From Polytrichum commune (Eukaryota; Streptophyta; Polytrichopsida; Polytrichales; Polytrichaceae), in assembly GCA_950295325.1 (NCBI GenBank), contig OX485806.1, positions 24,740,001-24,800,000 on the forward strand: a DNA stretch of 60,000 bases. Reading direction: 5' to 3'. A program made the position numbers and the translations under genes. The notes below the pieces were generated by a model. It was not told where the DNA came from. It did no database searches and worked only from the letters and a program-made list of their open reading frames with translations. Positions 26,240-36,934 of the stretch are shown here, one piece after another; the stretch's first letter is position 1; the number at the start of each line of letters is the position of its first letter.

Positions 26240-27240
26240 ATGAATGGATGAATCAAGTTGGAATTCCAGCTGGAAGAATGTGATTGAGCTAAAAGATGGA
26301 AGAAGGTTCTAGAAGAACCAAAGATAAAATAGTCATATTAGAACTAAAAGATAGAGCTATGAATATAATATTTTTACTAGAATTGGTAATAGAAAGTAAA
26401 AGTAATGCCTTTGGCATTAAGAGGAAGCTCGGGGGAGGAGAGAGTGGATCATTCTTTTGTCTGTCTCCTACAGTCAGGTGGTTGAGCTTGGACCAAGATC
26501 TAATTAGTTGATGGTTGTAATTGAACGTTACAAAGAATATAAGTTGAGTTCTTCAACTCATCATTTTGATTGATAGTTCTTATTATGAAGGTTGGTGGCA
26601 AACTGGTGGGAGGTTTGTTACATTAGGGCTTGTTTACACCAAAGGCATTAGGCCTTGGCTCTTAGATGACTATGATACCCCACTTTTTGGATGAGACCAT
26701 AGAGAAGTTCATGGATTATAGCCCAAATCTCTTAGAAGGCACAAACCGTTAGTGTAAACCCAAATTCCAACAACAAATTCCATCAGGCTTACCTTCAATA
26801 GCCGTCTAGAAATATCCTTACAATCCTGACCAACGTTATCCATACTTGCCATGTGGGATTCCATGTAGATTTTTCATCCATTGTAGATGTTACGGGCTGT
26901 GGTCCAAAACCATCCTTGTGTGAACCTAAAGTGGGGGCCCGTGACACTCTCTATCATTGAGAATTCAAGGATTGATAAAGAGCCATGGCCTGATGGCCCT
27001 TTAAAGTTTTAGATAATCCAATGAAACCACAATACGCTTTTGGAAGTCAACGGTTAAACCTATCTACACACCAAACTCCATAATATCACGCTTGTGACAA
27101 CCAACGTGCATGCGATATGAAGGAGTTACGTGGTGTTAACAAGGATGCGTGTGGTTTGAATTTTTTGGTGGTTTATTGTAATGTCAGAGCCCATGATATA
27201 TGGGAGGGAGATGTGACAATAAGGAGTGAGATTTGAATTG
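26240..27240. other. Intergenic upstream of PYRB
   Basis: No gene recognised. A weak inverted pair GGGCTTGTTTACAC (26627) and GTGTAAACCC (about 26753) hints at an old small element, without a clear target duplication. Confidence 0.4.
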
Positions 27241-27256
27241 AGAACATCCGTTCCCT

Positions 27257-27280
27257 AGGGTTTCGGGATGTATATAATAA
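27257..27280 (+). promoter_or_regulatory. Candidate TATA box and telo-box upstream of PYRB
   Basis: AGGGTTT at 27257-27263 is followed by TATATAATAA at 27271-27280. If used, transcription would start near 27.3 kb and the Mutator-like MITE at 27360-27639 would lie in the 5' leader. The distance to the start codon (about 710 bp) is long, so a nearer TATA-less start is also possible. Confidence 0.3.
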
Positions 27281-27359
27281 GAGAAGGAGTGGCATCAAGG
27301 AGGTTGATACTAGGGAGTTTAGAGTGGACGTTGCCAAGAATAGGTTCCTCTATGATAAC

Positions 27360-27639
27360 GGAGCTCTCTAAATACCCCCAACGAGCGTGGCTCGGAGGCC
27401 AGGTTCGGTGGGATTCATTTTTCTGGCCCTCCCCATTTTGGCCCCTTGGGGACTTTTTTTTGGTTTTTTTTTGCTAAATTTGGGTCCTGCGGCCCCAAAT
27501 TACTCTAGGAAGCCCCCTATGAGATCAAGTAAGGCCCCACCCAATTAAAAAAATAGGGGGCATGTTTTATCCCAACCCTGCCACCCCCTCCCGAACCTAG
27601 CCTCCGAGCCACGCTCGATGGGGGTTTTTAGGCAAATCC
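27360..27639. mobile_element. Mutator-like MITE with 9-bp target duplication
   Basis: A 280-bp element with inverted ends. The best block is CGAGCGTGGCTCGGAGGC, and the termini are GGAGCTCTCTAAATACCCCC and its counterpart GGATTTGCCTAAAAACCCCC. It is flanked by the identical direct repeat TATGATAAC at 27351-27359 and 27640-27648. A 9-bp duplication is the hallmark of the Mutator superfamily. No coding capacity. It lies about 350 bp before the PYRB start codon. Confidence 0.85.
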
Positions 27640-27991
27640 TATGATAACCCATGTCAAATAGAGTTTTATGGATAAGTGAATGCACACCATTTCACAAGAT
27701 TCCGGCGGCCTTGGAATCTTTCATCGTCTTTATTAAGCCCATCCCCCGTTGTTCGAAAGCGGCCCAACCACAACCTGACGAGCTGCACTAACCCGTCACC
27801 TCCCGTCATCTCCCGTCACCGCCCGTCACTGGCCCTCCGTCTCCCGCGAAAGGCAAACTTCGCAAAGCACAGGCAAGCGCAAACCTGGTTGCCAACAACC
27901 CAACTCCACTTCCCAACACTTGTGTTCTCGCAACGATTCGTCAATCTCTCCGTCTCTTCTCAAAACCTTCTTGAGCATTCCCCAACTTTCG

Positions 27992-30900
27992 ATGGCGCAT
28001 TGCACAACCCCATGCTCGCTTGCAAAACCGCCTTCCTTTTGCTTCTGCTTTTCGCGGTTGGCAACAAACAGCTCAACTGCATTCACCAAATCGAGCTTCA
28101 CTCCTCGGTTGTCAAAGAAGTTGGAGAGCAGGCATGATGGAAGGGGGAGGAGGAGCTGTGGGGGTGTGAGGGAGGTGGTGTCTTTGATCAAGCAGACGGA
28201 GACGGAGAAGAAAGAGTCATCCAAAGTGGTTGGTGGGGAGAGTTATTTCCCACTCGAGGATGTGTTGGAGGCACAGCAATTCGACAGGGAGCTACTGGGG
28301 AAGATATTCGAGGTGGCCAGGGAGATGGAGGATGTGGAGCGAGGCTCAACCGGGTCTGAGCTGCTGAAGGGATACCTAATGGCCACTCTCTTCTACGAGC
28401 CTTCCACGCGTACGAGGCTCTCGTTCGAGTCGGCGATGAAGAGGTTGGGTGGGGAGGTTTTGACTACGGAGAATGCGCGAGAATTTTCCTCTGCTTCCAA
28501 GGGCGAGACTCTTGAAGGTGAGTGAGTTGTGGTCTTTTCTTTTCTTTTGTGATGAATGTATGTGTCTGTGGAGACATGGGTTCTTATGGAAGGAAGGAAG
28601 GAAGGGATGTTCTGGAATGTGTGTGATGAGTATAGGACTTATTGCTTTGTGAATTGTGAAATGTGTTCCCTACGGGAGTGTTCTGGGTTGGGTTTTTGTC
28701 TTTTGGGAGCAATTAAGCTGTCAATTCTGTCAAGAGGGTAGGGTATAGGAGTAGGAGGGTAGGAGTAACGAGGGTAGGAGGGTTTTGGATTTTGGGTGAT
28801 CCGTAAGTTTGGTTGAGAACATCTTGGATCCTTGCATTGGACCTCATTTAGCAGGAGTTTGTCGGCTGTTAATGCCGAGACCCTCGAAGGCTAGGACTGG
28901 TCTTTTCATGATTATTTAAGGTTTGCATGTACCTTCTGGAATGTTTGTGATGAGTAGGAGACTCGTTACTCAGTGAATGTGAAATGTGTTCCCAATGAGA
29001 GTGGTTTGGTTTGAGTTTGGTGTATTGAGAGCGATTGAGCTGTTAATTCTGTCAAGAGGGTAGGGTAGGGTAGGGTGGGAAGGTTTGGGTTTTGGGTGAT
29101 ACGTAAATTTGATGGAGAACATCTTGGATCCTCGGGTCGGACCTTATTTCTCAGGAATAAGAGCAAGATCATCGAAAGTATGAATGTATGAATGTGATAA
29201 GTAGTAGACACTTTACTATGTGAATTGTAAAATGTGGAAAGTTGAATGTGGAATGTCTTCCTTATAAGAGTGGTCTGGGTTGGGTTTTAGCGTTTGGGGT
29301 GAAATTGAGCTATCAATTTATCAAGAGGGTAGGGTGGGAAGGTTTTGGGTTATTAGTGATCCCTGATTTTGGTGGAGGTTATCTTGTATCCTTGGTATCG
29401 GACCTAATTTCTCAGGAGTTTGTGCCCTAACTAGGATATTTTGTAGGGGTTGGGTCCTTAAAATCGAAACTTGATTCATTAGCACTGGTACCCATGCCAA
29501 AAAGATTTAGCAAAAGGAATAGAATACAAGGGATCCACGTCATGACAACAGTGAAGCATTCCTTGACCACATGGCTCAGGTGCAAACATGTGATTACAGA
29601 AGTGAGAAGGAGAATTAGTCCTCTTGAAGAAGTTTGCTCTCTTATTTGTGTGCAAACAAATTCCTTTCCATTCCTCAAGCATCTAGGTGTTGTGGTGACT
29701 AATGCTGGGGAGTAATTTCCCTTGCTCACTATGGGCAAATTATCCACATTGTGGGACCAAGTTCACCTGCAAGTGGTGCTCTCTGCCCATCATTTACATG
29801 GTTGCTTGATAGGATGACCAATAGCAGATCTTGCTTCTCACCCTGCTTCTAGTATCCCCATTCAAAATAAACCCATCTCACAGTGGGACCCTCAAAATGG
29901 CATTACAGATTTACTTCTATGATCTTTTCTGCTTTTAGTGGGTCCTCTTAATGGCATTACTGCCTTTTCAAGGCACCTCTGTACCTTTCATGTATCTAAA
30001 TCACAAGAGGCAATTGCAGATACAATTAGGACAGTGGAGGGATACTCAGACATCATTGTTTTAAGGCATTTTGAGAGTGGCGCGGCCAAGAAAGCTGCTG
30101 GGGTGGCCAACATTCCCATCATCAATGCTGGAGATGGTCCTGGTCAGCATCCCACACAGGTCTGTTTGCTGCCCTCTTTGATTTTGCTGTAGTATTTTGA
30201 GCGTCTTCATGATTTTGGGATATGTTATTACAGTTGCCACCAATCCTAATAGTGGCATTAGGACTGAAAGTATGATGTATGGCCTTTACTTGGGAGATCC
30301 GATTTCACAGCATCAGAAGGTTTACAGTTCTCTCCTAATCTGTGCAGCCTTAAGTTAGTTTGTCATGTTCATCATTTGAGTAATTTCAGTGCTCACAAGA
30401 AGTTGTAGTAATTTCACCTACTTGTACATGCAGAAGCGTATGAACGAAACTTTTAAAGTCTTTATCTTGAAGTTAGTGTTGCATGGAAAAGCTTGCCAAA
30501 ACTGTTTGATTCTTCAAGGAAACATTTTCCTTGAAATGTTACGAGCCTCTCCCTGATTTTGGGAAATGTCGCCTTGTTGAGAAATGGCATCTGTTATTCT
30601 AGTTGCAACCCACCCTAATAGTGGCATTGGGACTGAAACTATGATCTATGGCCTCTTCCTTGAAGACTTACTTCATGGCGTTAGAAGGTCTCTGGTTCTC
30701 TCCTAATATGTGTGGCCTTAGTTTGTCATGTTCATCATTTGAACAATCCTCATGCTGACAAGAAGTTGTAGTATTTTCACTTACTTGTACATCCAGAAGT
30801 GTAGGAACAGAATTATGAATGTCTTTTATCTTTACGCTTCGAGCCTTCAAGGGAAACATTCTCCTTGAAATGTTACGAGCCTCTCCCTGATTTTAGGACA

Positions 30901-33377
30901 TGTCACTTCATCCAACGATGACATCTGTTATTAAAGTTGCTACTCATCTCAACAGTGGCGTTGGGACTAAAACTATAAACGGCTCTTACTTGAAGACTTG
31001 AATTCATGGCATCAGGTCTCCAGTTATTTCGTAATATGTGCAGCTTTCGTTAGTCATGTTCATCATTTGAGCAATCCTGATGCTGACAAGAAATTGTAGT
31101 AGTTTCACCTACTTGTAAGCATGTGAATTTAAAATAAAATAAAATTTCATCTTTATGTTAGTGTTATGTTAGTATGTGCAAAAGCTTGCCAAATAGCTCC
31201 AAGTCTTAAGGAAACATATTCTTTGTTCTCTCAAGTGAAGCCCTGAGCATTTTTCCTTTCTGCATTGCATCTGTGGGGTAGGATCAAGGCATACCAGTAT
31301 TGGCTCTACTTAGGAGTATAAGAGTAAGCCTTGGAGAGTTAAAGATTTTTGTGTGTGCAGTTTCTGAAATGTTCTCTTCGTTGAAGTCACTGGACACCTT
31401 TGTTTGTGCTGGGGATTGTGAAAGTGCAAATATGATTTTTAACTTTAAAAAATATATTTTTAGCTTCGCAGCTTAGGGCTTGATCATATGCTTGTAGAGT
31501 CTGTACATTACCTGGTATGACATGTGTCTGTCGACTTCAGGATTGGAATGTGAGTTTTTGATTGTTGATCTTTTCAACTACATTGTCTACTATGGATCTT
31601 AAGTGGCTAAAGAAATGATATGTGCAGGCACTGCTGGACATGTATACAATACAAAGGGAGATTGGCCATCTGGATAACATCACAGTAGGCCTGGTTGGTG
31701 ACCTAGCCAATGGGCGAACTGTGCGATCACTAGCTTACTTGCTTGGGAAGTATGATGGAGTTAAGATTTACTTTGTCTCCCCTGACGTGGTGAAGATGAA
31801 GGTACTTTTGAAACTTTATCCATAAACATCTGATTTTTGTGGCTTAGTATGAACACAAAACATATGGTCTAGTGTGGCATTAAAATTGGTGTGCCATGTC
31901 AATTAGAGTGGTCTTCATGAGTTGTCATGTAGCACCAAGTGTCATGTGACACCCTCTCTAGTTTCTACCCAATAATTACAAGACAATCAAGGTGGGTTGA
32001 TGATTAGTAGTGTGGGTCACACTAAAATTGGTCCGCCATGTGAAGTATAGTGATCTTTACGACTTATCATATTGCACCAAGTTTCATATGACACCATTTC
32101 TAGCTGCCACCCAGTGATTGTAGACAATCAATGTGGGTCAATGACTAGTAGTGTGGGCCGCATAAATCAAAAGTTTAGTTTAACATTTGCGAGTTTCTGC
32201 CCCTTTATTAAGAACTTCACTGTGGTTGTTGTTGTTGGGATTTTGTCTTCCCTCACATTGGATGGTGATGATGTGGCAGGATGATATTAAGGAGTATTTG
32301 AGTTCTCAAGGAGTACCATGGGAAGAATCCGCAGACTTGATGGAAGTGGCATCAAAGTGTGATGTGGTGTATCAGACACGCATTCAACGGGAGAGGTTTG
32401 GTGACCGTATCGACCTTTACAATGAGGCCCGTGGAAAATACATCGTGGATCCCAAGGTCATGAGTGTGCTGCCAGAGCATGGCGTTGTCCTGCACCCCCT
32501 CCCAAGGCTTGATGAGGTAAGAAGATTTTGCTTCCTTTTGTGTAAATGTCTCATAAGATGGACTTCTATAGCCCTTGAAGGACCAGAGGTGTGTTTATAT
32601 GAAATGCATGGGAATTCTGTACAAACTAGTGTTGGACCGGTAATTAGGGGCATGTATGGATATCGATAATCACTAATCAATATCTATTAAGGATGGTATA
32701 TAAGAACCTACCCATGGGTGTCAAAATTTCAATAACAGTCAATGATGAGCATGTCAAGGGGAGCGAACCTTATAACTGAGTTGTTATTTGTTTTAACACC
32801 ATTTATAACCATACTGATACTAGTACAATTTTACCTTGGCATGAAGGTTCTTCTGTGATATCAGAAACAAAAATACCATCAAATACCCATACCCTACTGG
32901 TTTTAAGAAAATGTGAAGTCCTCATTTTAGATATCTGAATGCTATAAAAAATAGATATATCCTGTACTCATTAAATGGTTATATAGGTTCCCCCAATAAT
33001 GTTGAGTATTGAGCCTCAAATGCTTAGCATATTTTGAGCATGGAATCCAATCTCTTGTGAACACATTTCTTTTTGGCGTATGCTTCTAGATCCACACCAA
33101 ACCCATACCACTCAAATATAGGTGTCTAGATTATTGCTATGTTGGAATTAGACACGTCTACCTTACCTTTCCTTGTTCTTGAGCAGTTCCTTTGATGCAA
33201 GTCTGCTAATTATTCTTGCTGAGGTTTGATCTGTGAGAGATATCTGAATTGGGATTTTGAATTGAGCAGATTACCTTGGAAGTTGACAGTGATCCCCGCG
33301 CTGCCTATTTCCGGCAAGCAAAAAATGGTCTTTACATTCGAATGGCCTTGTTGAAATTGCTGCTCCTTGGTTATTGA
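27992..33377 (+). CDS. PYRB: Aspartate carbamoyltransferase, chloroplastic
   Basis: Catalyses carbamoyl phosphate + L-aspartate to N-carbamoyl-L-aspartate + phosphate, the committed step of pyrimidine (UMP) synthesis, in the plastid. Five exons: 27992-28517, 30020-30159, 31628-31801, 32280-32516, 33270-33377. All have GT-AG borders and phases agree, giving 394 aa, the usual plant length. Residues 1 to about 75 are Ser/Thr/Lys/Arg rich and poorly conserved, as expected of a transit peptide. Active-site motifs are all present: STRTR 138-142 (carbamoyl phosphate), SASKGE with Lys170, RHFESG 191-196, HPTQ 219-222, [11 protein letters not shown] 247-257, QTRIQRERF 312-320 and HPLPR 352-356. The ATG at 27992 is the first in frame giving a plausible transit peptide. 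Plant enzymes are feedback-inhibited by UMP (known, not seen here). Introns 1, 2 and 3 hold tandem repeats. Confidence 0.96.
28500..29415 (+). repeat. Threefold tandem repeat in PYRB intron 1 that includes the exon 1 end
   Basis: The marker GTCAAGAGGGTAGGG recurs at about 28729, 29051 and 29320. Around it the order is the same: TCTGGAATG, GAATTGTGAAATGTG, AGAGTGGTCTGGG, the marker, then TTTTGGGTGAT, CATCTTGGATCCT and GGACCTNATTT. The true exon end GAGACTCTTGAAG/GTGAG (28505-28522) has decayed counterparts GAGACCCTCGAAG/GCTAG (28878-28895) and AGATCATCGAAAG (29166-29178). Spacing is about 320 and 270 bp. Confidence 0.8.
30205..31230 (+). repeat. Threefold tandem repeat in PYRB intron 2
   Basis: Marks GTTATTNNAGTTGC, AGTGGCNTTRGGACT, TGTCATGTTCATCATTTGA, GACAAGAARTTGTAGTA and GGAAACATTYTCCTTG recur in order. 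The middle mark is at about 30360, 30723 and 31053. Period is about 330-365 bp, with strong divergence in the third copy. Confidence 0.8.
31868..32165 (+). repeat. Two-copy tandem repeat in PYRB intron 3 (~145-bp unit)
   Basis: Units of about 145 bp each carry a CACTAAAATTGG/GTGCCATGT-like start, a GCACCAAGTNTCATATGACACC middle, and GACAATCAANGTGGGTYRATGA. Further single copies are found at about 19245-19375 and 34798-34930, so the unit is dispersed in the region. Confidence 0.65.
32963..33175 (+). repeat. Dispersed ~400-bp family, 5'-truncated copy in PYRB intron 4
   Basis: Matches the right half of the family (CCCCCAATAATGTTGA, TCCAATCTCTTGTGAACACA, CCATACCACTCAAATATAGG) and ends near GTCTACCTTACC. 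It lies about 95 bp before the last PYRB exon. Confidence 0.6.
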
Positions 33378-33760
33378 ACGCAAAGTCCACATTTGTGGCA
33401 CAATTTTGATCTTTGATGCGACTATCCTGTTATACTGCGGAGGGGTGAAAGGTGACAGACGAAGAGTTCAGGAAGTGTTAAAAAATAAGTTATCAGGAAG
33501 ATGGAATATCATATAGAAGTCCAGGTAAGAGTTTTTGCATGGACGACCATGCGTTTTATTTCTTGGTCAGAAGGTTGAGGAAACTGTCAAATTACTCAGA
33601 GCAATGTGCACAGGTGTCTAGCTTGGAATTGCACATCTGACAATTTTTTGGGTCTAATCTTGTATGATACTGGTTGTTTCAAAGATCATCATGCATTGCT
33701 GCTTGTATGAGTGATTCTAGAAGACTGAACATGACTACATTAACCCTTACAAGCGTCCAT

Positions 33761-34780
33761 GCAACCTGAAATGGGTCGCCACCTAATGTTTTCATGGGTT
33801 TGTGCAAGGTGGCAATCTATGTGCATGGAAGATATGTATTGGTTTAGGATGTTGTCCACTATCATGTGGGCCAAAAGAACATATATAAAAGTCATACTCC
33901 TAGCATGTAGGATTTTTGAGGGTATGGAACTACATGTTTTGGGAGGTGGTCTGACCTAGCCAATGTGTATGAAGTGCAAATATTTTGTTACCTTTCTAAT
34001 TTGCAACCCATATATTTTAGCTAGCATGTCCAACTTGGGTGAAGTTTTTTCTTACATGACAAGATTAAGGTTGTGCATGACTTTGTTGGATCGACTTTGC
34101 AAAATTTGAGTGTACAGGTCGAAGACCTTAGTCAAAGGGTAAGTCTCCAAAAATGTCTTGATTTGGCACTTCAACTTTGAGGGTGACGGACTTGATATAA
34201 ATTTCATCAAATAATTCCATATTTTTGTGAGGAGCTTGCTTGACAATTATATAATATGTTATGGCAAAATTCTAGCTTGCAAAAAATTCTTCCCTAACCC
34301 AAATGGGCATCAAATGGAAAATCATATTTTTTTGGAGATGCCTCCTTAATGATGACTCTATTCACATCCATCTAACCTTGCAAATGTGGTCTAATTGGCT
34401 CCAAACTTTCACGTCGAGAATATATGGTAATGTAGTTCACATCTATATGGTTGGAATTGAGAAAAACAAAATTTATTTTGCTATAGGACTGAAAAATTCA
34501 AGCATTACATTGTTTATGGTATCTAGTGTCACTTACTATTTGGAATTGTGCAATGCAAGAACTTCGTACTATAGACTCCAATTTTTACTTTCAAAGGTTG
34601 TATAGGTTGTTCATATGTTATAGAACGTAAATGACTTTGCTTGGTAAAGTATTACATTCTCAATAAATAGTTATAGCATTGTGCAACTCTGAATAGTAAG
34701 TGACACTAAATACCGGAAACAGTGTAGTGCTGCACTTGCCCGAAAATGGAATGTGGACGCTTGAGCATTTAGGGGTTAAA
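33761..34780 (+). repeat. Dispersed repeat shared with 24559-25107, copy 2
   Basis: Co-linear with copy 1 but longer, because a 217-bp MITE (34508-34724) and other sequence are inserted. It begins about 380 bp past the PYRB stop codon. Confidence 0.65.
34508..34724. mobile_element. Short MITE with TA target duplication, copy 2 (nested)
   Basis: 217 bp, left end CATTGTTTATGGTATCTAGT, right end ACTAAATACCGGAAACAGTG, flanked by TA at 34506-34507 and 34725-34726. Arms of about 50 bp (TGTCACTTACTAT and complement). It interrupts the repeat at 33761-34780 relative to 24559-25107. Same family as 6721-6940; a lone end lies near 54776. Confidence 0.78.
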
Positions 34781-34944
34781 CTACTGTAGTGTGATATCGA
34801 GATTTGTTATATCATGTTAATTAGAGTGGTCTTGATGACTTGACACGTAGCATTGAGTATCATATGACAACCTCTCTACTTGTCACCTAGTGATTGCACA
34901 ACAATAAATGTGGCTGGATGATGCATAATGAGTCATAATCCACT

Positions 34945-35245
34945 AATTCAGCGAATTATGGTAAATAGTGTGGAAAAATGCATAGTGTGACTTATCCTTA
35001 CCAACTCTACAATGCGCTTCACAGTATACACCATCACACAAGAGAATCGTGTGCAAGCCCAGTTACACATATCATGCCCTTGTGATATACACACCTTCCC
35101 TTCGCCTAAGATTGTTTCAAATGCATATTATTTTCAATTCAATCGGAGTATTGTAACTTACTACATGGACCTCTGATGCTGAATACTGTGGGTTGGTAAA
35201 TGGTGTGCACCCATTGCACAATCCCTGATGTTTTTAGTGTGGCAA
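34945..35245 (+). repeat. Repeat shared with 13470-13772, copy 2
   Basis: Same ordered blocks as copy 1, ending TACTGTGGGTTGGTAAAT, GTGCACCCATTG and TTTTTAGTGT. Confidence 0.6.
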
Positions 35246-35450
35246 TGAGCTCCTTTCTACCAAAATTAGTGTAGTCAAACTTTCATCTCATTGATCTTTG
35301 TAGGGGAAGCTTCTCGAGTAGAGAATTAAACCAAAAATGCCTCCGTGAGTCGTTATTTGTGGAGACATAATGCTTTTCCTCTTACGCAAGCCATAATAAA
35401 ACTGGTAGAAATCGATGTCAAACATAATCAATTTTTGCAAGTCATAAGTA

Positions 35451-36399
35451 CAGTTACCTCCTGCTTAAGTACGCACCCGTTTAAGTACGCATCCCGGTTA
35501 AGTGCGCAATTTTTTTGACAAAAACCAGGGTTCATACTTTATTGCCTGAACATATCATGCATAGTTATTTTCCGCGAATGCATGAATTTTTTATGTTTGA
35601 CATTCAATGTTAGTTTGCTACACTAAATATGATATTTAGTGTTTGATTAGATTTAGTGTTTTACCACCCTACTATGCTCAACACTAATTTTCAATTCTTT
35701 GATAATTAGTGTTAGACATAAATGCGCCGCCGTCGCCTTCCTTGTTGCCACCTCTTTCCTACTAAACACTAAATTCGTGCATGTAACTTTCACATATTAC
35801 CATAGATGATATTTAGTGTTTGAGTTTACATTTAATGTTACTTACTTTCATAGGGTTAGTGATATTTAGTGTAGTGTTCGTATTTAGTGTATCTAACACT
35901 AAATATCATATTTAGTGTAGTTTTTGTTGAAACGTCTCAAACGATCGTCGCATTTCATCGTACAACTATCTAGCTTCCGTTTGAGCATCAGAGCAAAGCA
36001 ATTGGTCGTCGATGTCAAGAACAATGTTGTGTAGAGCTTCAAAGTTTTTGAAGTTTGTAGCACTTTTAGATTCAACAAATGTCTTGATAGGCTCTCGCAA
36101 CAAATGATCCGTTGCAATATGTTCTCCCGATTGTCCCGGACTTTCTGGATGGCGTTTTCACTGACTTCATACTCCCGCCCCAGCGCCCGCTTGCTCGGCG
36201 TGTTCAACTTGCTCAACTTTGCAATGATTTCACATCGCTAGGCTTCGGTCAAGCAGGTTGCCTCATATTTCATCCGTTTCCCGGTACGATTCATCGAATT
36301 AGAGGGTATAGAAAACGATATGAGTAAAGTACGTACCTACCAACTAAGTGCGCACCAACGGCTATGATTCAAAGTGCGTACTTAAACGGGGGAACACTG
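35451..36399 (-). mobile_element. Pogo-like DNA transposon, decayed
   Basis: 949 bp flanked by TA on both sides (35449-35450 and 36400-36401). The ends are CAGTTACCTCCTGCTTAAGT and, inverted, CAGTGTTCCCCCGTTTAAGT. CAGT termini plus TA duplication are typical of pogo/Tigger elements. Subterminal copies of TTAAGTACGCA and AAGTGCGCA occur near both ends, as expected of transposase binding sites. The interior holds a broken transposase start on the minus strand. Confidence 0.82.
35935..36290 (-). pseudogene. Pogo-type transposase N-terminal fragment
   Basis: Minus strand encodes CEIIAKLSKLNTPSKRALGR followed by EYEVSENAIQKVRDNRENIL, a helix-turn-helix of the CENP-B N-terminal/psq type found at the start of pogo transposases. 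Shortly after, the sensible reading shifts frame (FVESKSATNFKNFEALHNIV continues in another frame), and a stop lies upstream of CEII. No start codon or DDE catalytic domain remains, so it is inactive. Confidence 0.72.
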
Positions 36400-36415
36400 T
36401 ATCTCTAAACCAGGG

Positions 36416-36930
36416 CTTGGAGAGAACTGGTGGTTAGTTACAGATGCACCGATTGAGTTTGAGAAATAACCAGTTGAAGTTGGAGACTTCAAGAGAATTA
36501 CTGATTATTTTAGAAGAATATACCTCAAATGAATAGAGCAAAACTGGAAGATGAAGTCCAACATTTAACCGGTTGGATTTAGAATCACTAGGATCTTGAC
36601 CGACTATATATGCCCAAAACTTCCCGGGCACTGCTCTAAACACAAGACTAGGGTTTGACCCACAACATGTGTGAAGATTGCTAGGTGGTTTAAATGGGAC
36701 CAGTGATCGGGGAGATTGTCGGGCATAATCGGTTGAGATCCTAGTGTTTGTAAGTCCAACCTGTTACATGTTGATGACATCCTCCGGCTTTCCTTTACTA
36801 AATTGGGGTATATTCTTCTATAAATTCCTCTAAAATGATTGGTAATTTTCCTGCAATCTTGAACTTCGACCGGTTATTGCTCAAACTCGACCGGTTCATC
36901 TGTAACTAACTGCTGGTTCTCCCCGATCAT
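36416..36930. mobile_element. Foldback-type element with ~200-bp arms
   Basis: The left arm (36416-36613) is nearly the inverted complement of the right arm (36722-36930). Examples are GAGAACTGGTGGTTAGTTAC against GAGAACCAGCAGTTAGTTAC, and CACTAGGATCTTGACCGA against CACTAGGATCTCAACCGA, read inverted. Only about 110 bp lie between the arms. The exact ends and target duplication are unclear. Confidence 0.7.
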
Positions 36931-36934
36931 TGAA

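Noticed and set aside
26627-26762. Possible TTA-flanked MITE from the inverted pair GGGCTTGTTTACAC / GTGTAAACCC
   Set aside because: The inverted ends are short and there is no matching target duplication on the right.
27676-28137. Overlapping frames of 153 (plus) and 132 (minus) codons at the start of PYRB
   Set aside because: They are shadows of the G+C-rich PYRB transit-peptide exon in other frames.
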